Below, in pieces: positions 32,747 to 39,238 of a stretch of 39,238 nt of DNA (within the stretch, counting starts at the first letter, position 1; the number at the start of each line of letters is the position of its first letter). The DNA comes from Gammaproteobacteria bacterium (lineage in GTDB: Bacteria; Pseudomonadota; Gammaproteobacteria; UBA9339). A model generated the notes under the pieces. It worked only from the letters and a program-made list of their open reading frames with translations. It was not told where the DNA came from and searched no databases. A program made the translations under genes and the position numbers. The DNA is taken from NCBI GenBank assembly GCA_023480665.1, contig JAMCWR010000039.1:1-39238 (forward strand), written 5' to 3'.

Positions 32747-34762
32747 ATGGCAAACGCAAACGCTTTTGTTGAAACTAAACAACAACAAAATAGACTAATT
32801 GATCATCTAGACAGAAATTGTTCGTATGGCACAATGCATATTTTCCCCGATTTAAATTTTACTGAGACTGATATAACCCAAGCCGCATCTGATTTAAAAA
32901 ATATTACAGTTATGGAGATATGGCAACGCTGGCCTGAAAGGAGAGCGGAGAATATTGATCCGCAATTCATAATGCATCTTCTTGAAAGCTGCCCAAATGT
33001 CAAAACATTGCGCTTTATGGTTTCTAGATTTGATGATATTAATTTACCTGTAATAATAGATCAATATATCCCTCAGGATAAAAACATTGCAATTGAACTC
33101 AATTGTTGCTCGCTTAAATTTTCTAATGCTGATGACGATGCTTTGCAAGAGTTTATGCAGAAATTAACTTCACTTTATCACCTGCAAGAATTAGCCATAG
33201 ACTTGGAGTTTATTTCTCTTGCACAACGGCGCGCAGAAAATATTGAGATGCCACCGTTATGTAGATATAATGCATTGCATTCTCTGTTATTAATAGCTTC
33301 AGCTCAAAACAACAGCCAGGATATTTCACCAAAATTGTCGCCACGTCTTTATGCTGAGCTTAAAGGCATCACTGAACTGCTTATTGAAATTGAAGAATAC
33401 AATAGCGCTGTTCAGTACGAAAATCTCGTGGGGCTGATATCGAATCTCCCCAGCCTAAATAGGCTTGGCATCAGTTCAAATGCATTACCACATGGAGATA
33501 GGGCTGATGAAACTTTGTTCAAGGCAATCACCGGTACAAATATCGCAAGCTTGCACTTGGATATTGTTTTTGCAGATGCTTCACAAATGGCAACTCTTTT
33601 TGCATTGCTACCTAGAATGTGTACATTGCAAAATATTACCATTGAAAGATTTGGTTATTTCCAAGATGTAGATGTAGATGCATCTGTCACTGCTGAAACT
33701 GCAAGCATCATAGGAGAGGGTTTAAGTCAGCTAAAAAAGATTTCTTTTGTTAAATTACGTACTAGGTCAAATGAATCATCATCTTTACTGGTCAAATTTC
33801 CTGTAATCTTAGAAACAGTGTGTAAGAGTAAACAGCTGCAACATCTTGAGATAATTGACTCGGAATTAGGGGATATGACATGGCGGCTGTTAAGTAGCCG
33901 CTTCGAAAGTTACCCTCTGCAAAGGCTTTCATTAAGATCCTGTTACTTAAGGCGCAAACAACTTCCCTTGCTCGAAAGTATGTTAATTCAAAAGGAATTA
34001 AAAGAACCTGATAAGAGTTTGCAATATCTTGACGCTAGGTCAATAGTTATAGAGGAGCGCGAGAAGCACTACCACAACAAACTTCCACCCGAGTGTATAG
34101 GTTTTCTGGATAAAGTTTTTACAAGCAATCCGGCATTACTTGCGATTGATCACTGCAGCCCGCCCAATAAATACAAAGATGGGTGTAAAAAACTTGACGC
34201 GCTTTCACAAAAACGAATAGCACACTGGCAAAATTGGGTGCTTGTGTGTTTACTTGTTAAATCACATGCGCTAGAGAAAGAACATAAGGGTCCTGAACAT
34301 CGAGGTTCTATTGCTCCTTTGCTACCTGCAATTTTTGGTTTTATCGGCAACTTATCTGATAATGCAAGCGCTTTCCTACAACCACCCAATTGCATTAACC
34401 TTGGGTATAACAATATTGGCGATCAAAGTAGAAAACAGCTTGTTATGACTAAATTTTTTCCTGCCCTTGTAAGCGACCAAATAATGAGGATGGCAAATAG
34501 TACATGCACAACACTAAAACCAATTACATCACAAAGCGCTTCTGCAGTTTCGTCTGCTGTTACTGCTTCTGCTTCTTCTGTTTCCTCAAGCGCTCAAGTT
34601 TCACAATCGCTAGCGACGGCGACAGCGACAGGATTTTGGCAAAGTAACAACGCTACTACCCATCATCCTACCTCTGCAGCAACAAGCAGTCGCTCATCAG
34701 CCTCTAGTGGTGTTAGTGGGCATTCATCTTCGCCGGTCTCATCATCGATATTAGACCTATAG
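32747..34762 (+). CDS. Leucine-rich-repeat-like protein, effector candidate
   Basis: 671 aa. Residues 85-440 contain many irregular LRR-type units of the RNase-inhibitor kind (LRFMVSRFDDINLPV, LHLDIVFADASQMATLFALL, LQHLEIIDSELGDMTWRLL, LQRLSLRSCYLRRKQLPLL). Residues 590-671 are a low-complexity Ser/Ala/Thr tail. No signal peptide or membrane segment. LRR proteins of this type are common effectors in amoeba-associated bacteria; that role is inferred. The ATG has no visible ribosome binding site. It is divergent from uup and followed by the recurring spacer motif. Confidence 0.72.
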   Translation: MANANAFVETKQQQNRLIDHLDRNCSYGTMHIFPDLNFTETDITQAASDLKNITVMEIWQRWPERRAENIDPQFIMHLLESCPNVKTLRFMVSRFDDINLPVIIDQYIPQDKNIAIELNCCSLKFSNADDDALQEFMQKLTSLYHLQELAIDLEFISLAQRRAENIEMPPLCRYNALHSLLLIASAQNNSQDISPKLSPRLYAELKGITELLIEIEEYNSAVQYENLVGLISNLPSLNRLGISSNALPHGDRADETLFKAITGTNIASLHLDIVFADASQMATLFALLPRMCTLQNITIERFGYFQDVDVDASVTAETASIIGEGLSQLKKISFVKLRTRSNESSSLLVKFPVILETVCKSKQLQHLEIIDSELGDMTWRLLSSRFESYPLQRLSLRSCYLRRKQLPLLESMLIQKELKEPDKSLQYLDARSIVIEEREKHYHNKLPPECIGFLDKVFTSNPALLAIDHCSPPNKYKDGCKKLDALSQKRIAHWQNWVLVCLLVKSHALEKEHKGPEHRGSIAPLLPAIFGFIGNLSDNASAFLQPPNCINLGYNNIGDQSRKQLVMTKFFPALVSDQIMRMANSTCTTLKPITSQSASAVSSAVTASASSVSSSAQVSQSLATATATGFWQSNNATTHHPTSAATSSRSSASSGVSGHSSSPVSSSILDL

Positions 34763-34810
34763 AGACCGTTGCAGCGCCACTTATAGTCGCCCCTGCTTTA
34801 TAAAAAATGT

Positions 34811-34932
34811 TTTAAATCAAATACATGCGCCATAAAACATGTAAAATTTTTTTCGTTTAAAATCAAAGTGTTATAAAATGTGCATGTTTTTCTTTTTTAA
34901 ATCAATGTGTTACAAATAGCGCAATTATTTTA
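34811..34932 (+). repeat. Recurring spacer motif, copy 3 (extended)
   Basis: Contains AAACATGTAAAAT (near 34836), then GTTTAAAATCAAAGTGTTA (34855) and TTTTTTAAATCAATGTGTTA (34894), ending GCAATTATTTTA. The AAATCAAnGTGTTA core is repeated in tandem here. It lies in the promoter region of the membrane protein gene downstream. Confidence 0.55.
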
Positions 34933-34986
34933 CCTAGCTAAGCTTATGACGTTATTTTTTTGTGCTATTATGCATATGGATTAATT

Positions 34987-36348
34987 ATGACTAGCAAATT
35001 TAGACTGGGCAGTAAAAATTATATTATAGCATTTTTTTGTCTGCTTTTTATTTATCTACTTTGCATTAATTTTTTCACACCGCTTTGGGCGGATGATTAT
35101 GGGCGCTCCCTTGCGTTATCCGGTTTTTCAGAATTATTTCATGCCGTAGCTCAAACTTATTTTGATTGGAGCGGCCGAATTACCGTGATGTTTTTTACCT
35201 ACCTATTTCTTTGGAAAAATACAGCCGCCCTCTTAATTTTCAATTTTGTAAATTCGTTAGTTTTTATCGCTTTTATTTATTTTATTTTTCTGAATGCTTG
35301 CGCAAGAAAACCTTCTGGAAAATATGACCTTGTTTTGTTGTTTGTGATTTTTAACTTAGTTTGGTTTTTACCAACTGCAATCGGTGAAGTTGCATTTTGG
35401 AAGACCGGCGCCATTGGTTACTTGTGGGTTTTAACGGCCAGCTTAGCCTTGGTCTATCCCTTCACCAGGCTAACACTAGAAAATATCGATATCATACCGC
35501 ATAAAATTACTGTAAGAGTTTTGCTTTTGATTGCCAGCCTTCTTTTGGGCGCATGCTTAGAAAATGTTTCTGCCGCTATGTGCTTTTATTTTGTCTGCAG
35601 CATCATTTTTCTTCAGGTTAAAAAACGAAAAATTCCGGCATGGGTTTATTATGTAACTTTTGGCTATATTGCTGGAACTGTTTTATTGATAATTGCACCG
35701 GGTAATTTTCACCGAATTGCTGTAATAACGCATCATTACACAATTCTTTATCAGTTTGCATATCTATTATTTAGGATAGTGGTGCGTCTTATTCCATTTG
35801 GTATAGTATTTTTATTAATATTTTTTATGTTGAAAAAAACTGGCTATCGACTGCAATTTTTGCAATGGAAGCGGTTTTTTACCTTTGCTGGGTTATCTTT
35901 ACTCACCGCGTTTGCAATGATGGGCATACCGCATGCAGTTTGGTTTGATGGCAGAAATGCATTTGCTACCGACATTTTTGCGATTGTTGCTTTAATGAGT
36001 CTGTTGCCTACAAATTACGAGAAAATCTATAATAAATTTATTTTGCCTGTAGTCTTTTTTATTCTTTTGCCCCTCTGTTTGCTTGACATGACTAATGTAT
36101 GGTTTTTTTATCATACAAAATTCTCTGAAAATAAAATGCGTGAAATTATCATTGCCAAAAATTTGATCGCGCATAATAAAAAAGTTGCATTACCATCTTA
36201 TAAAAACACTGCTTTTTTCATCCCAAAAATTAGCGCGTATCGACTTTTTTCTCGAGACATAACAGCAGATCAGAATTATTGGGTTAACCAGGCGGTAGCA
36301 AAATATTATAATTTAGAAGCAATTTGGTTGGAAAGTAATAAAAAATAA
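34987..36348 (+). CDS. Polytopic membrane protein, DUF6056-like (glycosyltransferase-type)
   Basis: 453 aa from the ATG at 34987 (GGA 6 bases upstream; a TTG nine codons earlier is weaker). About 10-11 hydrophobic segments. Early PLWADDYGRSLALSG followed by YFDWSGRITVMFFTYL is the DDY...W.GR pattern of DUF6056 and related GT-C-like membrane proteins, where the acidic pair in the first periplasmic loop is the likely catalytic site. A large loop near the end (about 390-453) is outside the membrane. Role in cell-surface glycan modification is inference. Confidence 0.65.
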   Translation: MTSKFRLGSKNYIIAFFCLLFIYLLCINFFTPLWADDYGRSLALSGFSELFHAVAQTYFDWSGRITVMFFTYLFLWKNTAALLIFNFVNSLVFIAFIYFIFLNACARKPSGKYDLVLLFVIFNLVWFLPTAIGEVAFWKTGAIGYLWVLTASLALVYPFTRLTLENIDIIPHKITVRVLLLIASLLLGACLENVSAAMCFYFVCSIIFLQVKKRKIPAWVYYVTFGYIAGTVLLIIAPGNFHRIAVITHHYTILYQFAYLLFRIVVRLIPFGIVFLLIFFMLKKTGYRLQFLQWKRFFTFAGLSLLTAFAMMGIPHAVWFDGRNAFATDIFAIVALMSLLPTNYEKIYNKFILPVVFFILLPLCLLDMTNVWFFYHTKFSENKMREIIIAKNLIAHNKKVALPSYKNTAFFIPKISAYRLFSRDITADQNYWVNQAVAKYYNLEAIWLESNKK

Positions 36349-36386
36349 GAAAACAAAAAATAATATATTGTGTGATGCAAAAACCA

Positions 36387-36401
36387 AGGCCCACAAAGCC
36401 T
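36387..36401 (-). terminator. Weak terminator of the CorC/HlyC gene
   Basis: AGGC and GCCT form a short stem with a 7-base loop; read on the minus strand it is followed by TTGGTTTTTG. It overlaps the stop codon of the minus gene and lies between convergent genes. Confidence 0.35.
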
Positions 36402-37656
36402 AGTTTGGCTCGGGTATTCTTTCAATAATGACTCTTTCGATTTTCTTTTTGCTCATTAATTTAACTTCGATAATAATATTTTCAAAAAGAATTTTTTCGC
36501 CTTGCTTTGGGAAACGATGTAGTTGTTCTAAAATTAATAAACTTATTGGCTGGTGCTTCGGATAACCAAGCTCAATTTTAAGGGCCAAATTAATTTCTTC
36601 AATCGTGCATTCACCAAAAGCTTCCCAAACATTTTTTTCGATTTTATAAATTTTCTTAAATTCACGATCTTGTTCGTCAACTATATCGCCAACAATTTCT
36701 TCTAAAATATCTTCTAGTGTTACCAAGCCAACAGTATTCCCATATTCATCAACCACAGCAGCCATGTGTTGTTTACGCCGCTGAAATTTTTTGAATAGCT
36801 GATTAATAGATTCGGTTTTTGGTACAGTAATTACTGGGGTAAATTGCACTTCATTTAATGTTTTAATGTTACTTGGTTGCATAGTTAAGCGTAAAACTTC
36901 ATGCACATTGAGAATGCCGATTATATTATCGATATTGCCATCATATACCGGAACTCGCGAGAAGCTGTTATCAACAAAAAATCTTGCAGCGTCTTGGAGG
37001 GTGCTTTTGCAGCCAAGAGCTTGAATGTTTTTTTCTAAGGTCATTATTTCTTCTACAGTTGTATCGGTAAACTTTAATACATTTTCGATTAAGTCTTGCT
37101 CATGCTCCCCTATTACACCTTCTTTTGTTCCAATATCGACCAACGCAAGCAATTCTTCCTCGCTAACGCTTTGCATTGAGCTTTTAATTTTGCATGCTTT
37201 TATTATCCCATGTACAAATTTTTCTATGAGCCACAAGACAGGGAATAAAATATAGGTAATCCACAGCATTGGATAAGCAATAATGCGTGAGAAACCTTCG
37301 GAATATTTTTGCGCAAAAATTTTTGGGATTATTTCGCCAACAATAAGCAAAATTAAACTTAAGAGCCCGGTGATCACACCAACAGTGGCGCTACCAAAAG
37401 TTTTAATTCCCCAAATAGTGGCTATAACACCAATTAAGATTGTGCCAAGGTTATTACACAAAAGTATGGCGATAAGCAGCCTTTCAGAGTGTGTCTTTAG
37501 CCGAAAAATTGCTTTGCTGGCGAATCTTCTATCGCTTTGAAATGTGCGTACTTTAGCTGGGGAAAGAGAGGTAAAAGCAATTTCCGCGCCTGAAAATGCT
37601 GCGGTAAAAAACACCAGTAAAATAATAAGAAGTAGATTTCCGTCCATAATGTACAT
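36400..37656 (-). CDS. CNNM/CorB-HlyC family membrane protein with CBS domains
   Basis: 418 aa. Layout: DUF21/CNNM transmembrane domain (about 1-190, three to four segments, including [15 protein letters not shown]), a CBS pair (about 205-325; motifs [20 protein letters not shown] and [27 protein letters not shown]) and a CorC_HlyC domain (about 335-415). Relatives are involved in magnesium and cobalt efflux or in resistance to oxidative stress. The CBS pair normally binds adenine nucleotides and gates transport. Two ATGs (37656 and 37647) lack a clear ribosome binding site, so the start is uncertain by three codons. Confidence 0.88.
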   Translation of the reverse strand: MYIMDGNLLLIILLVFFTAAFSGAEIAFTSLSPAKVRTFQSDRRFASKAIFRLKTHSERLLIAILLCNNLGTILIGVIATIWGIKTFGSATVGVITGLLSLILLIVGEIIPKIFAQKYSEGFSRIIAYPMLWITYILFPVLWLIEKFVHGIIKACKIKSSMQSVSEEELLALVDIGTKEGVIGEHEQDLIENVLKFTDTTVEEIMTLEKNIQALGCKSTLQDAARFFVDNSFSRVPVYDGNIDNIIGILNVHEVLRLTMQPSNIKTLNEVQFTPVITVPKTESINQLFKKFQRRKQHMAAVVDEYGNTVGLVTLEDILEEIVGDIVDEQDREFKKIYKIEKNVWEAFGECTIEEINLALKIELGYPKHQPISLLILEQLHRFPKQGEKILFENIIIEVKLMSKKKIERVIIERIPEPN

Positions 37657-37801
37657 TTCATTATAACTTTAGCGTAGGGTTTTTACAATTAGTAATTAAC
37701 AATACCGCATGCAACTGCTTAACTATTATGACGATGACATTTTTTCTACATTCTGTTATAAAAGGTAAAATCTTGCGATTAAATGTGAGAAAAGCACCCA
37801 T

Positions 37802-39238
37802 ATGACAAATAATAAAAAAAATTTACCAAACAATATATCCAAATGGTTTGTTTTGGCGGCGATGGCTGGGGCTTTTTTTATTGTCTGTTATAACACAACG
37901 GCGCTAATTAATGCATTGCCAATAATCGCAAATCAATTTCACATTAACATTAATGATCTGCAGTGGGTAATCAACGGATATGTGTTAACAGCGGTTTCTT
38001 TTATCGCCCTAAGCGGAAGATTGGGAGATATTTTTGACAAAAAGAAATTATTTCTTTTGGGCGCATTAGGTTATCTTATTTGTTCAATTGTAATTGCTTT
38101 ATCTTGGAATCAATTTTCATTAATTGGCGGAAGAGCGGCACAAGGATTATTTGCCGCATTTATTGCTTCATCAACTTTAACCATCATAAAAGCTACTTTT
38201 GCCGATAAAGAATTAGTGCTCGCACTTGGAATTTGGTCTGCTGTAATTGGAATCGGCAATGCAATTGGGCCGTTTGTTGGTGGCTTCATAACCACTTATT
38301 TTAATTGGCATTACATTTTTTGGGCAAATGCTGTTTTAATGAGTTTTTCGATAATTGTAGCTAAGCTTGCTGTAAAAAACTTTAAAAAAGTTGAGCAAAA
38401 AATATCAATTGATTACACCGGGGCAATTTTATTAAGCATTGGTTTATTTTTATTGGTTCTTGCGTTGGTGCAGGGAAATATTTGGGGGTTTATAAGCATA
38501 AAAATATTAATGCTACTTATCTTAGGTGTAGTTGTTCTTATAATATTAATGAAGGTTGAGAGCAAAAAAACATGGCCAATAATCAGTTTCCAGTTTTTTT
38601 ACGATAAAATATTTTTATTTTCAAGTTTTGGTATGTTTATTGCGATAGCTTGTTCAATTATTGTCCCTTACTTTCTTAACTTTTATTTACAAAATTCATA
38701 TATTCTAGGGTATTCTCCGGTATTGGCAGGAGCGGCTTTGCTGCCTTTTAGTTTTTCAATATTGATTGCATCACTATTTTTGCCAAAAATTAACAATCGA
38801 ATTGAGTTGCATTATATATTACCAGCAGCCTTATTATTACTTGCTTTTGCGCTGCTTGGTTTAGGTTTGAGTTGTCTATTTGTAAACTATAAATCAATAG
38901 TGTTATTTTTAATTCTCTCAGGTTTTGGTTTGGGTTTGGTATTGCCCGTTTTTCAGAAAATGGCATTAAGCTGTTTTACTGAACAAAACATTGGTCAAGG
39001 TTCAGGTTTAGTGAATATGACAGCATATCTTGGTGATCTTTTGGCGGTTACACTAGGAAGTATTGCTTTTTATTTTTTTGGAGGGCTAGTTGTAAAGTCA
39101 GGAACAAAAGGATATTTTTTCCAGCAGTTTAATGAGCACTTTTTGGTAAACGCTGCATTACTTGGAGATAAAACCACCCAAAACTACTTTTTCAAAACTC
39201 CGGGACTAAATAATATATTTGCGCATTTAGCACAACAG
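37802..39238 (+). CDS. MFS transporter, DHA2-like, 3' end cut by window
   Basis: Open from the ATG at 37802 to the last base with 479 codons. TM1 NTTALINALPIIANQF, then LQWVINGYVLTAVSFIALSGRLGDIFDKKK (motif A) and GNAIGPFVGGFITTYFNW (motif C) place it in the DHA2/EmrB group of proton-driven exporters. Only the final segment or two are missing. No strong ribosome binding site. This is the fifth MFS exporter in the window. Confidence 0.88.
   Translation, partial: MTNNKKNLPNNISKWFVLAAMAGAFFIVCYNTTALINALPIIANQFHININDLQWVINGYVLTAVSFIALSGRLGDIFDKKKLFLLGALGYLICSIVIALSWNQFSLIGGRAAQGLFAAFIASSTLTIIKATFADKELVLALGIWSAVIGIGNAIGPFVGGFITTYFNWHYIFWANAVLMSFSIIVAKLAVKNFKKVEQKISIDYTGAILLSIGLFLLVLALVQGNIWGFISIKILMLLILGVVVLIILMKVESKKTWPIISFQFFYDKIFLFSSFGMFIAIACSIIVPYFLNFYLQNSYILGYSPVLAGAALLPFSFSILIASLFLPKINNRIELHYILPAALLLLAFALLGLGLSCLFVNYKSIVLFLILSGFGLGLVLPVFQKMALSCFTEQNIGQGSGLVNMTAYLGDLLAVTLGSIAFYFFGGLVVKSGTKGYFFQQFNEHFLVNAALLGDKTTQNYFFKTPGLNNIFAHLAQQ

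Noticed and set aside
1..39238. CRISPR array, tRNA, rRNA or integrase gene
   Set aside because: No regularly spaced repeats, no tRNA-like TTCGA arm with matching acceptor stems, and no rRNA or recombinase motifs were seen on either strand by eye.

Overview
The window is AT-rich bacterial DNA with ordinary Shine-Dalgarno signals. Its protein families look like those of a gamma-proteobacterium, and several genes look like factors of an intracellular or amoeba-associated lifestyle (Legionellales-like). These are a secreted lipase with ankyrin repeats, a leucine-rich-repeat protein, a methyltransferase-like protein ending in a CaaX box, and a secreted GH64 beta-1,3-glucanase. The taxonomic placement is inference; there is no rRNA or other marker gene here.

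Layout. 1-3.8 kb: the 3' part of an Fe-S L-serine dehydratase, a hypothetical protein and an MFS exporter. 3.9-8.0 kb: small hypothetical genes, an ATC-hydrolase-like gene and the GH64 glucanase, separated by long AT-rich spacers that carry a recurring motif. 8.0-13.4 kb: GNAT enzymes, a decayed serine hydrolase, a nitroreductase, an APH(6)-type kinase - GNAT - NTF2-like operon, and the CaaX protein. 13.4-23.5 kb: a mosaic of short units (alpha/beta hydrolase, bdhA-lipocalin, a P-loop kinase, a TetR/MFS pair, lipase-ankyrin) dotted with copies of one repeat family. 23.5-30.6 kb: an iron-sulfur flavoprotein, a class A beta-lactamase pseudogene, HAD and DJ-1 family proteins, a Bcr/CflA exporter, an Ntn hydrolase and a DUF6629 membrane protein. 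30.6-39.2 kb: more conserved genes (ABC-F uup, a CorC/HlyC family protein), an LRR protein, a large membrane protein and an MFS exporter cut by the window end.

Two themes stand out. First, drug and toxin handling: five MFS exporters of three subfamilies, an aminoglycoside/hydroxyurea-type kinase, several GNATs, a nitroreductase and two broken serine beta-lactamase-like genes. Second, genome plasticity. A repeat with the core GGTGTCAAGTCCTGACAACC occurs as a perfect 68-bp palindromic pair, as single left ends and as right ends. Left and right ends bracket a P-loop kinase gene and a lipase-ankyrin plus antitoxin-like pair, which suggests repeat-bounded cassettes. A second, 31-bp direct repeat brackets a GNAT gene and a serine-hydrolase pseudogene. 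No transposase, integrase, CRISPR array, tRNA or rRNA was seen.
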